A DNA stretch of 64,000 nucleotides from Virgisporangium ochraceum (GTDB lineage Bacteria > Actinomycetota > Actinomycetes > Mycobacteriales > Micromonosporaceae): the NCBI RefSeq assembly GCF_016863655.1, contig NZ_BOPH01000125.1, forward strand, positions 22,952 through 86,951, read 5' to 3'. A program made the position numbers and the translations under genes. The notes beneath the pieces were generated by a model. The model made no database searches. It was not told the origin of the DNA and saw only the letters and a list, made by a program, of their open reading frames with translations. Position 1 is the stretch's first letter. Each line of letters starts with the position of its first letter. Positions 34,001-56,612 of the stretch are shown here, in pieces.

Positions 34001-34987
34001 CGCATCCTGCTGCCCGACCTCGCGGAGGCGTCCGAAGCGGTCCGCGCGGGCCGGGAGCCCGCGCTCGACCCGGTCGGCACGTCGCTGCGCGGCTGGAGCG
34101 AACGCCTCGCGACGGTGGCGGCCGACCGGGAGAACGAGCTTCCCCTGTGGACGGAGATGCTGTCCGTGCCGCAGCCCGTGCTGGCCGACCGCCGGCTCGA
34201 CCCGGCGACCGACACGCTCGCCACCGCGCGCTCGCTCACGACGACCCTGTCGCCGGACCGGACGGCCGACCTGCTCGACGCGGCCACGGCCGCGTTCGAC
34301 GGCCGGGTCGCCGACGTGCTGCTGGCCGCGCTCGCGTTCGCCGTGGCCGACCACCGCCGCCGTGCCGGACGACCGGCCGACGCCGTCCTCGTCACGCTCG
34401 AAGGGCACGGGCGCGAGCCGGTGTTCGAGGGCGCCGACCTGTCGCGCACGGTCGGCTGGTTCACGTCGATGTACCCGGTGCTGCTCGACCCCGGTCCGAT
34501 CGACTGGCACGAGGTGCGCACCGGTGGGGCCGGGCTCGGCCGCGCGGTCAAGCGCATCAAGGAGCGGCTGCGGTCGTTGCCGGACAACGGCATCGGCTTC
34601 GGGCTGCTGCGTCACCTCAACCCGCGCACGGCCGCCGTCCTGGCCGCGCTGCCGGTCCCGGAGATCGCGGTCAACTACCTGGGCCGCCTCGACGGGGAAG
34701 ACGGGCTCGCCGCCGACGCCGACCCCGCGATGCCGTTCGCGCACAGCCTCGAACTGGACGCGTTCGTCGACGGCGACCGGCTGGTCGCCACGTGGACGTG
34801 GCCCGACGCGCTGTGGCCGCCGGACGCCGTGCGCGCCCTCGCCGAATCGTGGGTCACCCACCTGGAGGCCGTGGCCGTCCACGGCTCGTCGGCCGGCGCC
34901 GGCGGCTACACCCCGTCCGATCTCGCCCTCGCGGGTCTGTCGCAGGAGGAGATCGAGTTGCTTGAGTCCGAGTGGAGGGTTTCCTAG
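25049..34987 (+). CDS. Non-ribosomal peptide synthetase 1: partial C, A-T, C-A-T, C-A-T-E
   Basis: The 3312-residue, three-module synthetase starts with ~180 residues that match only the C-terminal lobe of a condensation domain; no HHxxxDG is present. Then come A1 (about 185-700), T1 (GGHSIL, 727), C2 (790-1235, HHIAADG at 914), A2 (1240-1740), T2 (1771), C3 (1828-2265, HHIAADG 1955), A3 (2270-2780), T3 (GGDSI, 2801) and an E domain (2855-3300, HHLVVDA at 2975). Pocket codes read by alignment with GrsA: A1 DVQLAAHVVK (Pro-like), A2 DAYWWGGTFK (Val-like), A3 DALLVGAVAK (unassigned). The C-terminal LSQEEIELLESEW is docking-like. Residue 3 should leave as the D-form. Assignments are mine. Confidence 0.95.
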   Translation: MVAGIDRAPVGGAQRLRVSDPALRALAEIARRGGVDLRDAVTAALAAALHRIVGDGYAIEPPDGVALRVPVDPTVGLLTLARRAARERRWNLSGSAPAAEVTATVEATRHGDVRIGVRVAADVSATVPGADDLARHLTRFLDNVAGADPLLPVARVPMTGAAERHRVLVELNGTDRDVPDATLPDLFQARVRETPDAPAVTDGRTTLSYVDLNVRANRLAHRLVAAGVGPEDLVGLALPRSTDLVVAIVAILKAGGAYVPVDADYPPDRIAYMLADARPRLVVTAGSMLAGLLPAGQAVLRLDDPGILDDGPASDPTDSDRTAPLSPLSPVYAIYTSGSTGRPKGVVMPGAPLVNLLHWHHASIPGAGARVAQFTAVSFDVSAQEILGALLFGKCLVLPDDDLRRDPVELVRWMRRYGVNELYAPNLVLDAVAAAVEETGCELPELTHIAQAGEALVPGARMTALVGGRPGRRLHNHYGPTETHVVTAHTMPPAVEDWPTPVPIGRPIWNTRAYVLDGGLLPVPVGVVGELYIAGSAVARGYARRAGLTAGRFVADPFGVGERMYRTGDLVRWVDGGVLEYVGRADHQVKVRGFRVELGEVESALVGCAGVGQAVVVVREFAPGDARLVGYVTPANESTVDGHTVRATVAGMVPEYMVPAVVVVLDALPLTANGKVDRGALPSPPAGPSSAPAGTGRRSAAVEVLCGLFAEVLGTGQVGPADGFFALGGHSILAARLVSRVRAVFGVALPVRALFEAPTPAGLAEVLLTADGDDGPGTALEPVAGRPDAVPLSSAQRRLWFVSKVDGPSAAYNIPLLLRLSGTVDGPALAAAVSDVVGRHEALRTVCPQVDGEPRQVVLDAADVPVVAVTVDAGGLDAAVAEAAGRPFDVAVDVPVRAWLFTAGEERALLLVVHHIAADGWSLVPLADDLSAAYLARLDGAAPEWAPLPVQYVDYTLWQRETLTDRVRERQLSWWREALRDLPVEVALPLDRHRPAAPSHRGATVPVHIDAGTHARLADLARGGHATVFMAFIAALAATLSRLGAGTDIPIGTVVAGRDHEKLDRLVGFFVNTLVLRADTSGRPSFTELLRRVRHHTLDALAHADLPFEQIVEDHNPPRHLARHPVFQTVVAFQDATEPTLDTPTLTGTFEPLRTTTAKFDLSFELTETPDGIHGDLEYSTDLFDHTTARTIVDTLTTLLRHATDRPDEPVTAHPVLTADMHHTLVTAHNATAHDVDAASTVQERFVAQVALTPDGIAVQAGDDRLSYAELDARANRLAHLLVDRGAGPETPVALLMERSTDLVVATLAVLKAGGAYVPLDTRAPADRLRDILDEGSVELLLTDRSDVDLPVTTLTIGAEPAGDDSDPGVASHPDQLAYVMYTSGSTGRPKGVAVTHRDVLALTGDHRFRSGNHRRVLLNSPHAFDASTYELWVPLLHGGTVVVAPPGELDTAVLAGVIRAGGVTGMWLTAGLFRLLVDEDPGCFAGVGEVWTGGDVVPAGAVRRVREHCPDLTVVDGYGPTETTTFATSHRIGPGQPVPDPVPIGSPLDTMRVYVLDGGLLPVPVGVVGELYVAGTGVARGYVRRPGFTATRFVADPFGAGGRVYRTGDLVRWREGGVLEFVGRVDDQVKLRGFRVEPGEIESALVACPGVGQAVVVVHRSGTGDSRLVGYVVPAGDSTVDSATVRSRVADVLPDYMVPAVVVVLDTLPLTPNGKVDRRALPEPSLPAGPAAVSTGLGRRSAAVEVLCGLFAEVLGVDRVGPSDGFFDLGGHSLLAARLVARIRTVFDAAVPVRALFEAPTPAGLAEALLTLDGGPGVPLEPVPTRPAVVPLSFAQRRLWLVSRLEGPSATYNIPLVLRLPDGVDEDVLAAALSDVTGRHEVLRTVCADVDGEPRQVVLDSATVPVTAVAVDPAAFDAALAEAARRPFDVTVDLPMRAWLFDTGTGGRVLLLVLHHIAADGSSLAPLARDLSTACAARLSGRAPGWRPLPVQYVDYTLWQRAALTDAVRERQLAWWRSTLDGLPVEVGLPVDRHRPAVPSHRGATVPVRVDADVHARLVDLARGEHATVFMAVVAALAATLSRLGAGTDIPIGTVVAGRDHEKLDELVGFFVNTVVLRADTSGRPSFSGLLRQVRHRTLDALAHTDVPFDRVVEDLDPPRHLGRHPLFQTIVAFQDTGAFEPLRTTTAKFDLSFELTETPDGIHGDLEYSTDLFDHTTARTIVDTLTTLLRHATDRPDEPVTAHPLLTADRHHTLVEAHNATAYAAPDVTMGALFEAQAARTPSHTAVDAGTESLTYAELNARANHLAHLLRERGVGPDRVVALALPRSVDNVVAILAVLKAGGAYLPVDPAYPADRIRFMLTDSGPAVLVTTATTGADLPDSDVPRLLLDDPQTVAALDTRPVDNPDGPLSTDNLAYVIYTSGSTGTPKGVGVTHAGVPSFAGAQIERLAVTGSSRVLLFSSPSFDASVLELCLALPAGAALVVPPAGPLAGEDLATVLAERRVTHALIPPAALASVPETDLPEFGTLVVGGDACSAELVRQWAPGRRMVNAYGPTESTVAVTYSDPLGDHGVPPIGRPVRNSRVYVLDPHLSPVPVGIPGELYIAGAGLARGYLGRPGLSAQRFVADPWGPPGSRMYRTGDLVRWDADGNLHYLGRIDGQVKLRGFRIELGEIESVLGAHPGVAHAVALLREDGVRGRYLAAYVVPVEGHPLDVADVRRHAAATLPEHAVPAAVVPLAALPVNANGKLDRAALPAPDFTARAAGRSPRTPREELLCRLFGEVLGVDGVGIDDSFFELGGDSIVSIQLSSRARRAGLVISPRDVFQQRTVAALAAVAGTVRAVAPARADSGVGEVPATPIVRWLCGLGGPVDRFSQAQVLAVPSDVDRAGLVAAVQAVLDHHDALRSRLHRRTDGWTLEVLPRGAVRADDLVTRAGGDLAAELDAARDLLAPDDGVMLQVRWLDAGRLLVVAHHLVVDAVSWRILLPDLAEASEAVRAGREPALDPVGTSLRGWSERLATVAADRENELPLWTEMLSVPQPVLADRRLDPATDTLATARSLTTTLSPDRTADLLDAATAAFDGRVADVLLAALAFAVADHRRRAGRPADAVLVTLEGHGREPVFEGADLSRTVGWFTSMYPVLLDPGPIDWHEVRTGGAGLGRAVKRIKERLRSLPDNGIGFGLLRHLNPRTAAVLAALPVPEIAVNYLGRLDGEDGLAADADPAMPFAHSLELDAFVDGDRLVATWTWPDALWPPDAVRALAESWVTHLEAVAVHGSSAGAGGYTPSDLALAGLSQEEIELLESEWRVS
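28495..28693 (+). repeat. C2 segment nearly identical to a C3 segment
   Basis: This 199-bp stretch matches 31588-31786 at all but one position. It encodes the same residues from FEPLRTTTAKFDLSFELTE to the inter-domain linker. Confidence 0.9.
31588..31786 (+). repeat. C3 segment nearly identical to a C2 segment
   Basis: Partner of 28495-28693. A second identical block of 88 bp links 28151-28238 with 31277-31364. The offsets (3093 and 3126) differ by an in-frame 33-base indel. Confidence 0.9.
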
Positions 34988-49836
<14,849 letters not shown>

Positions 49837-49853
49837 GAGCGAGGTGATGTGCC

Positions 49854-52800
49854 ATGTCCCCGGGTGACGGGAACCGGCTGCCGTTGACGGCGGCCCAGCG
49901 CGGCATCTGGTACGCGCAGGGTCTGGACGCCACGAACCCCATCTACAACGGCGCCGAGTACGTCGACATCGCCGGGCCCGTCGACGCGGGCGTGTTCCTG
50001 GCGACGCTGATCCGGGTGGTCGGCGAGACCGACGCGCTGCGGGTCCGGTTCCACACCGACGACGAGGGCCCGTGGCAGGTCGTGCACGACGAACCGGCGG
50101 TGGACCTCGCGGTCACGGACGTGTCGACCGAACCGGACCCGGTGGCCGCGGCCGAGCGGCTGATGCTGGCCGACGTGCGCCGGCCGGTGGACCTGCTGCG
50201 GGGCCCGCTGTTCACGCACATCCTGTTCCGGGTCTCCGACGACCGGCACCTGTGGTACCACCGCTGCCACCACATCCTGCTCGACGGCTTCAGCGGCGCC
50301 CTGTTCGCCGCGCGGGTCGCGGCCGTGTACACCGCGCTCGCCGCGGGCGCCGAGGTTCCACCGAGCGGGTTCCGGCCGCTGCGCGACCTGGTCGACGCCG
50401 AGGCGGCCTACCGCGCGTCCGACCGTTTCACCGCTGACCGCGACTACTGGACCGCGGAGCTCGCGCACCGGCCCGAGCCACCGACGCTGGCGGCACGCCA
50501 CCCCACGATGCCCGACCGGCTGGTACGGCACCGCGCGGAGCTTCCGGTGCCCACCGCGCGCGCGGTGCGGGAGGCGGCCCGGTCCTGCGGCGTCACGCTT
50601 CCGGCGATGCTGACCGCCCTGGTCGCCACGTACCTCCAACGCCTGACCGGCGCGCCCGAGGTGGTGCTGGGACTGCCGGTCACCACCCGGCTGGGCCGGG
50701 AGGCGCGCAGCGTACCGGGCATGGTGTCCAACGTGCTGCCGCTGCGGGTGGCGGTCCGTCCGGAGTGGACACTGGAGGAGCTCGGCGCGTACGTGTCGAC
50801 GCGGATGCGCGAGGCCCTGCGCCACCAGCGGTACCGGTTCGAGGACCTGCGGCGCGACCTGAACCTCGTCGGTGACGAGCGGCGGCTCGTCGGCCCCGAC
50901 GTCAACATCATGATGTTCGACTACGACGTCCGGTTCGCCGGCGCCCGGGCGACCGCGCACAGCCTCGCGCTCGGCCCGGTCGACGACCTGTCGGTCGTGG
51001 TGTACGACCGGTCCGACGCCCACGGGCTGCGCATCGACTTCGAGGGCAACCCGCACCTGTACTCCGACGAGGAGCTGGCCGCCCACCACGAACGGTTCCT
51101 GGCGTTCGTGGCGGCGGCCGTCGACCACAGTGGACCGGTCGGCCGGCTCGACACGGTGGCGCCGGCGGCCGTCGACTGGTCGTTCGTCTCCGACCCGCCG
51201 TCGACGCCCGTGACCACGCTGGCCGACCTCTTCGCCCGGCAGGCCGCCCGCACGCCCGACGCCACCGCGGTGGTCGACGGCGACCGGCGACTGTCCTACC
51301 GGGACATCGCCGGGCGCGCCAACCGGCTGGCCCGCGAACTGGTCCGGTCGGGTGCCGGGCCGGAGCGGTTCGTCGCGCTGGCCCTGCCGCGCACCGCGGA
51401 CCTCGTCGTGGCCGTGCTCGCGGTGGTCGCCTCCGGCGCGGCGTACGTGCCGCTGGACCCGCAGTACCCGACGGACCGCCTGGCTTTCATGCTCGACGAC
51501 ACCCGGCCGGTGGTGCTCGTCTCCACCGCCGAGGTCCTCAGCCGCCTGCCCGACGTTCCCGTGACGTGCCTGTCGGTCGAGGACGGGCCCGGCGGGGCCG
51601 ACGGCACCCCGCTCACCGACGCCGACCGGGTGGAGCCGCTGCGCCCGGAGCACCCCGCATACGTCATCTACACGTCGGGGTCCACCGGGCGTCCCAAGGG
51701 CGTGGTGATCCCGCACCACAACGTCGTCCGGCTCTTCGACGCGACCGACGCGTGGTTCGGGTTCGGCACCGACGACGTGTGGACGCTGTTCCACTCGTAC
51801 GCGTTCGACTTCTCGGTCTGGGAGCTGTGGGGCGCGCTGCTGTTCGGCGGCACGCTGGTCGTGGTGCCGCACGCGGTTTCGCGGTCGCCGGGGGAGTACC
51901 TGACCCTGCTCCGGCGCGAGCGGGTCACCGTGCTGAACCAGACGCCGTCGGCGTTCTACCAACTGGTCCAGGCCGGCGCCGACGACCCGGCGTCCGACGG
52001 CGACCTGGCGCTGCGCACCGTCGTGTTCGGCGGCGAGAGCCTGGACCCGCGCAAGCTGGCCCCGTGGTTCGAGCGCCACCCCGCCGGATCACCGGAGCTG
52101 GTGAACATGTACGGCATCACCGAGACCACCGTGCACGTCACGCGTCTGGTGCTGGACAGGGGCTCCGGTGAAAACGCCGTCGGCCGGCCCATCCCGGACC
52201 AGCGGGTGTACGTCCTCGACGGCGCGCTGCGGCCGACGCCGCCGGGCGTGAAGGGCGAGCTGTACGTCGCCGGGGAAGGGCTCGCGCGCGGCTACCTGAA
52301 GCGTCCGGCGCTCAGCGCCGGCCGGTTCGTCGCCGACCCGTTCGGCCCGCCCGGCGCGCGCATGTACCGCACCGGTGACGTCGGCCGCTGGGCCGGCCCC
52401 GGGCGGCTGGAGCACCTCGGGCGCGCCGACGACCAGGTCCAGCTGAGGGGCTTCCGGATCGAGCTGGGCGAGATCGAGGCGGCCCTCACCGCGCAGCCGG
52501 GAGTCGCACAGGCCGCCGTCGTTCCGCACGAGCAGCAGCGCGGGGACCTGCGGCTGGTGGCCTACGTCGTCACCGCGCCGGGCGCGGACCCCGACGCGGC
52601 GACGCTGCGCAAGCAGGTGGCCCAGGTGCTGCCCGACCACATGGTGCCGTCGGTGTTCCTGCCGGTGCCGGCGATCCCGCTGACCGTCAACGGCAAGCTC
52701 GACCGGCGTGCCCTGCCGGCGCCGGACCTCAACGCGGTGACCTCCGACGGCGTGCCGCGCAACCCGCGCGAGGAGCTGCTGTGCCGGCTCTTCGCCGAGG

Positions 52801-53807
52801 TGCTCGACGTGCGCCGGGTCGGCGTCGACGACAACTTCTTCGACCTGGGCGGACACTCGCTGCTCGCCACCCGGCTGCTCGGTCGCGTGCGCGAGACGTT
52901 CGGCGTGCAGCTGAGCATCCGCAGCCTGTTCGAGTCCCCGTCACCCGGTACCTTCGCCGCGCGGCTCGACGTGGGCGGCGACAGCGGCGGCCCGTTCGAC
53001 GTGCTGCTGCCGTTGCGGACCTCCGGGGCACACGCACCGGTGTTCTGCGTGCATCCGGCCGGCGGCCTCAGCTGGTGCTACTCGGGTCTCATCAAGCACC
53101 TCGGTCCCGACTACCCGGTCTACGGCCTGCAGGCGCGCGGCCTGGCCGGCGACGAACCGATGCCGGCGACGATCGAGGAGATGGCCGACGACTACGTCGA
53201 GCAGATCAGGACGGTCCGGCCCACCGGCCCCTACCGCCTGGTCGGCTACTCCGCCGGCGGCGTCATCATCCACGCGATGGCCAGCCGCCTGCGCGAGCTG
53301 GGGGAGCGGGTCGACCTGCTCTGCGTGCTCGACACCTACCCGAACCAGCGCCTGCCCGGGATCACCGAACAGGACATCCTGGCCGACCTCCTCGGCTGGG
53401 TCGGCTACGACCGCCGGTACCTGGGCAGCGGGCCGCTGACGCACGCGACGGTGACGGCGGTGCTGCGCAAGCTGGGCAGCGCCCTGGCGAGCCTGGAGGA
53501 GAGCCACGTCGGCGCGATCAGCCGCATCTACGCCAACAACCGGACCCTGTTCGACGGGTTCCGGCCCCGTCACTTCGACGGCGACCTGCTCCTCGTCGTC
53601 GCGACGCTCGACAAGCTCGACATCTCGCCGACGCCGGAGACGTGGCGGCCGTACGTCGGCGGCGCGCTCGAGGTCCGCACGGTCGACCGGCAGCACACCG
53701 ACCTGATGAAACCCGGCCCGTTGACCGAGATCGGCGCGATCGTGGCCGGGCGCCTGGCCGAGCTGGACGGCCCACGCACCGAACCGACCCGAGGAGGGGT
53801 CTCATGA
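49854..53807 (+). CDS. Non-ribosomal peptide synthetase 4: stand-alone C-A-T-TE
   Basis: The 1317-residue single module resembles EntF in layout: C8 (1-430, opening LPLTAAQRGIWYAQGLDATN, HHILLDG 140), A8 (455-960), T8 (GGHSL, 1000), TE (1060-1300, GYSAGGVIIHA 1130, Asp in VLDTYP, likely His in DRQHTDL). The A8 pocket is DFWNVGMVHK, again a Thr code. Because NRPS3 already has a TE, this module either adds a final Thr after transfer or makes a separate Thr thioester that is modified (for example by the P450) and passed in trans. Seventeen bases separate it from NRPS3, and its stop overlaps the glycosyltransferase start (ATGA). Confidence 0.95.
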   Translation: MSPGDGNRLPLTAAQRGIWYAQGLDATNPIYNGAEYVDIAGPVDAGVFLATLIRVVGETDALRVRFHTDDEGPWQVVHDEPAVDLAVTDVSTEPDPVAAAERLMLADVRRPVDLLRGPLFTHILFRVSDDRHLWYHRCHHILLDGFSGALFAARVAAVYTALAAGAEVPPSGFRPLRDLVDAEAAYRASDRFTADRDYWTAELAHRPEPPTLAARHPTMPDRLVRHRAELPVPTARAVREAARSCGVTLPAMLTALVATYLQRLTGAPEVVLGLPVTTRLGREARSVPGMVSNVLPLRVAVRPEWTLEELGAYVSTRMREALRHQRYRFEDLRRDLNLVGDERRLVGPDVNIMMFDYDVRFAGARATAHSLALGPVDDLSVVVYDRSDAHGLRIDFEGNPHLYSDEELAAHHERFLAFVAAAVDHSGPVGRLDTVAPAAVDWSFVSDPPSTPVTTLADLFARQAARTPDATAVVDGDRRLSYRDIAGRANRLARELVRSGAGPERFVALALPRTADLVVAVLAVVASGAAYVPLDPQYPTDRLAFMLDDTRPVVLVSTAEVLSRLPDVPVTCLSVEDGPGGADGTPLTDADRVEPLRPEHPAYVIYTSGSTGRPKGVVIPHHNVVRLFDATDAWFGFGTDDVWTLFHSYAFDFSVWELWGALLFGGTLVVVPHAVSRSPGEYLTLLRRERVTVLNQTPSAFYQLVQAGADDPASDGDLALRTVVFGGESLDPRKLAPWFERHPAGSPELVNMYGITETTVHVTRLVLDRGSGENAVGRPIPDQRVYVLDGALRPTPPGVKGELYVAGEGLARGYLKRPALSAGRFVADPFGPPGARMYRTGDVGRWAGPGRLEHLGRADDQVQLRGFRIELGEIEAALTAQPGVAQAAVVPHEQQRGDLRLVAYVVTAPGADPDAATLRKQVAQVLPDHMVPSVFLPVPAIPLTVNGKLDRRALPAPDLNAVTSDGVPRNPREELLCRLFAEVLDVRRVGVDDNFFDLGGHSLLATRLLGRVRETFGVQLSIRSLFESPSPGTFAARLDVGGDSGGPFDVLLPLRTSGAHAPVFCVHPAGGLSWCYSGLIKHLGPDYPVYGLQARGLAGDEPMPATIEEMADDYVEQIRTVRPTGPYRLVGYSAGGVIIHAMASRLRELGERVDLLCVLDTYPNQRLPGITEQDILADLLGWVGYDRRYLGSGPLTHATVTAVLRKLGSALASLEESHVGAISRIYANNRTLFDGFRPRHFDGDLLLVVATLDKLDISPTPETWRPYVGGALEVRTVDRQHTDLMKPGPLTEIGAIVAGRLAELDGPRTEPTRGGVS

Positions 53808-55102
53808 AGGTACTCATCTACACCTACGGCAGCCGGGGTGACGTGCAGCCGTACCTCGGGCTCGCGCGCCGCCTCGTCGAGACCGGCCACGAGGCGGTCC
53901 TGGCGGGCCCGGCGCGGTTCGCGTCGCTCGCCGCGCCGTACGGGGTCGGGTTCGCGCCGCTGGACGACGGCCCGCTGCGGCTGGCCGAGGCGCGCAACCA
54001 GCGATCGGAGGGCAGCGAGGGCAAGGGGATCCGCGGCGCTCTCGCGATGATGCGTGAGCTGAAGCAGATGATCCCGAACGTGCTCGCCGAGTGCTGGGCG
54101 GCCGCGGCCGACGGCGCCGACGTGGTGCTGCACCACCCGGGGCTGTCCGTGGGTCAGCACATCGCGGAGAAGCTGGGCGTTCCGGCGGTGCCGACCGCGC
54201 TCCAGCACGGCTACGTGCCGACGAGGGAGTACCCGAGCCTCGCGCTGTCGGCCGAGAACCTTCCCGGCTGGCTGAACCGGCTCAGCTACGTGCTGCTGAA
54301 GGCCGGGTCCGTGGCGTTCAAGGAGCCCATCGAGACCTGGCGCGCCGGCACCCTCGGGCTGCCGAAGCGCAAGGACCGCCACGACGTCTTCCGCAACCCC
54401 GACGGAACGCCCACGATCGTGCTCAACGCGTTCAGCCCGACCGTGTTCCAGGTGCCGGCAGACTGGCCCGACCGGGTGCGGACCACCGGCTACTGGTTCC
54501 TCCCGGCCAGTCCACAGTGGACACCGTCGGCGGAGCTGAAGGGCTTCCTCGACAGCGGGCCGGCGCCGGTCTACATCGGGTTCGGCAGCTTCATCGGCGC
54601 CGACCCGGAACGGGCCGGGCGGGTGGTCGCGGAGGCGGTGCGCCGGTCGGGGCTGCGGGCGGTCATCGCCCGCGGGTCGGGCGGCATCGAGGTCACCGAC
54701 CTTCCCGACAACGCTTTCCTCCTGGACGAGGCACCGCACGACTGGCTGTTCCCGCGGTTGCGGGCCGTCGCGCATGCCGGCGGCGCCGGCGTGACGGCCG
54801 CGGCGCTGGCCGCCGGCGTTCCGCAGGTCGTCTGCCCCACGCAGAACGAGCAGCTGTTCTGGGCGCGACTCATGCGCGGGCACGGCGTCGCCGCGGAACC
54901 GTTGCGCTACAAGAGATTGGACGCCGACGCGCTCGCGAGCGCGCTGACCACGGCGGCGACCGACCCCGGCCTCGCCCGGAAGGCGGCGGAGCTGGGCATC
55001 CGGGTGCGCGCCGAGGACGGCACCGGTGCCGCCATCCGGGTCATCGAGGAACTGCTCGCCCGGCCGGCCGGCGCGGCGGTCCGGACGGAGGCGACGGCAT
55101 GA
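53804..55102 (+). CDS. GT-B glycosyltransferase (UGT/GtfB-like)
   Basis: The 432-residue glycosyltransferase has the N-terminal pattern YTYGSRGDVQPYLGLARRL (shared with sterol and vancomycin-type glycosyltransferases), the acceptor domain to residue ~230, and a C-terminal nucleotide-sugar domain with YIGFGSFIGADPE and VAHAGGAGVTAAALAAGVPQ. It should attach a sugar to a hydroxyl or phenol of the peptide. No deoxysugar biosynthesis genes are in the window, so a common NDP-sugar is likely. The ATG overlaps the NRPS4 stop, and the stop overlaps the P450 start, so it is part of the same operon. Confidence 0.93.
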   Translation: MKVLIYTYGSRGDVQPYLGLARRLVETGHEAVLAGPARFASLAAPYGVGFAPLDDGPLRLAEARNQRSEGSEGKGIRGALAMMRELKQMIPNVLAECWAAAADGADVVLHHPGLSVGQHIAEKLGVPAVPTALQHGYVPTREYPSLALSAENLPGWLNRLSYVLLKAGSVAFKEPIETWRAGTLGLPKRKDRHDVFRNPDGTPTIVLNAFSPTVFQVPADWPDRVRTTGYWFLPASPQWTPSAELKGFLDSGPAPVYIGFGSFIGADPERAGRVVAEAVRRSGLRAVIARGSGGIEVTDLPDNAFLLDEAPHDWLFPRLRAVAHAGGAGVTAAALAAGVPQVVCPTQNEQLFWARLMRGHGVAAEPLRYKRLDADALASALTTAATDPGLARKAAELGIRVRAEDGTGAAIRVIEELLARPAGAAVRTEATA

Positions 55103-56295
55103 GCATCGCGACGAAGCTGGCCGCCGACCCGACCTCGGTCGAGGCGCAGAACGCGTTCTTCCCCTGGCTGCGGGAGCGGCGGGAGAACGCGCCGGTGAGC
55201 CTGGACCCGGAGACCGGCCACTGGAGCGTGTTCCGCTACGACGACTGCGTGCGGGTGATGAACGACCCGCACACGTTCTCCAACGACCTGACCGACCTGA
55301 CCCCGCCGCAGGAGGACTACGACCTGTTCCTCAAGGGCAACCTCGCCACGATGGACGAGCCGCGGCACCGGCGGATGCGGCTGCTGGTGAGCCGGGCGTT
55401 CACGCCCCGGTTCATCGCGTCGCTGAAACCGCGGATGATCCAGATCGCCGCCGGCATCCTCGACGGGCTCGACGGCACCGACGAGTTCGACGTGGTGCCC
55501 ACGCTCGCGTCGTCGTTGCCGCTGACCGTGATCTGCGAGCTGCTCGGCGTGCCGATGGAGGACCGGGAGACGTTCCGCGAGTGGGCGCACGTGATCCACG
55601 ACAACGGCGGCGAGAGCGTGGAGCAGATGCTCGTCGTGGCGCCGGCGGTCCGGGCGATGAACGGGTACCTGCGCTCCCTCATCCGGCAGCGGCGCGCCCA
55701 CCCGCGGGAGGACCTCGTCACGAAGATGGTCTCGGCCGAGCACGAGGGCCGGCGCCTGGAGGAGGACGAGATCATCGGGTTCATCGGGCTGCTCCTGATC
55801 GCCGGTCACCTGACCACGACAGCGATGATCACAAATATCCCGTCGCTGTTCGACAGCCGCCCGGACCTGTGGACCCAGCTGCGGGCCGATCGCGACCTCG
55901 TCAAGGGCACCATCGAGGAGATCGTCCGGTACCGGCCGTCGTTCACCCGCTTCGTGCGGCGGACGCTGGCCGAGTCCGAGATCGGCGGGCAGCGGATCCC
56001 GGCCGGCGACCTGCTCAACGTCTGGATCGCGTCGGCGAACCGCGACGAGGCGCACTTCCAGCGTCCCGACGAGTTCGACATCCGTCGCGACCCGAACCGG
56101 CATCTCGGTTTCGGGCAGGGCATCCACTACTGCATCGGCGCGTGGCTCGCCCGCATCGAGGGCGACGTCGCGCTCAACGCCCTGCTCGACCGGTTCACCC
56201 GGGTCTCCGTGCAGCACGAGCGCGGCGTGACCTACCTCGACCCGGACATCATGCTCGGCGCCACCGTGCTCCCCGTCCGGGTGACCAGACCCTGA
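55099..56295 (+). CDS. Cytochrome P450
   Basis: The 398-residue bacterial class I P450 has the I-helix motif LLLIAGHLTTTAMI, the EIVRYRP ExxR motif and heme loop FGQGIHYCIGAWLARIE with the axial Cys. The I-helix has His where many have an acidic residue (AG[E/D]xTT). It most likely hydroxylates an amino-acyl or peptidyl substrate; Thr, Pro, Val, Gln and the unassigned residues are all candidates. The start overlaps the glycosyltransferase stop (ATGA), and the stop overlaps the next start (TGATG). The upstream ferredoxin is the probable electron donor. Confidence 0.95.
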   Translation: MSIATKLAADPTSVEAQNAFFPWLRERRENAPVSLDPETGHWSVFRYDDCVRVMNDPHTFSNDLTDLTPPQEDYDLFLKGNLATMDEPRHRRMRLLVSRAFTPRFIASLKPRMIQIAAGILDGLDGTDEFDVVPTLASSLPLTVICELLGVPMEDRETFREWAHVIHDNGGESVEQMLVVAPAVRAMNGYLRSLIRQRRAHPREDLVTKMVSAEHEGRRLEEDEIIGFIGLLLIAGHLTTTAMITNIPSLFDSRPDLWTQLRADRDLVKGTIEEIVRYRPSFTRFVRRTLAESEIGGQRIPAGDLLNVWIASANRDEAHFQRPDEFDIRRDPNRHLGFGQGIHYCIGAWLARIEGDVALNALLDRFTRVSVQHERGVTYLDPDIMLGATVLPVRVTRP

Positions 56296-56612
56296 TGGCC
56301 ACGGCGTACGTCATGGTCGAGACCGCGGGCCCGTGGCGGGGACCGGGCTGCGCGCGGTTCGTCTCCGACGCGGTCACGCTGTGCCGGGCGGGTCATCCGG
56401 TGCAGCTCGTGCTCCTGCAGGACGGTGTCACGGCGGCGCTGCCGGGCGCCGTCCCCGGGCTCGGGGACGGCGTCGAGGTCTGGGTCGACGAGTTCTCGTT
56501 GTCGCAGCGCGGGTTGCCGGTGGAGAAGCTGGCGCCGGCGACCCGCGTGGTCACGATGACCGAGATCGCCCTGCGGATCCTCGACCCGGCGACGCGGGTG
56601 GTGTGGCACTGA
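56295..56612 (+). CDS. DsrE-fold small protein 1 (DsrH-like)
   Basis: The 105-residue protein is open on both sides, with ATYVMVETAG-like start, then a Rossmann-like CRAGHPVQLVLLQDGVTAAL, then a short C-terminal part VTMTEIALRILDPATRVVWH. The pattern resembles the DsrE/F/H sulfur-relay fold, particularly the small DsrH subunit; the assignment is structural and tentative. It has a Cys in ALTLCRAG context (TLCRAGH). Start and stop are shared with neighbours (TGATG at both ends). It is the first of three consecutive DsrE-like genes. Confidence 0.65.
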   Translation: MATAYVMVETAGPWRGPGCARFVSDAVTLCRAGHPVQLVLLQDGVTAALPGAVPGLGDGVEVWVDEFSLSQRGLPVEKLAPATRVVTMTEIALRILDPATRVVWH

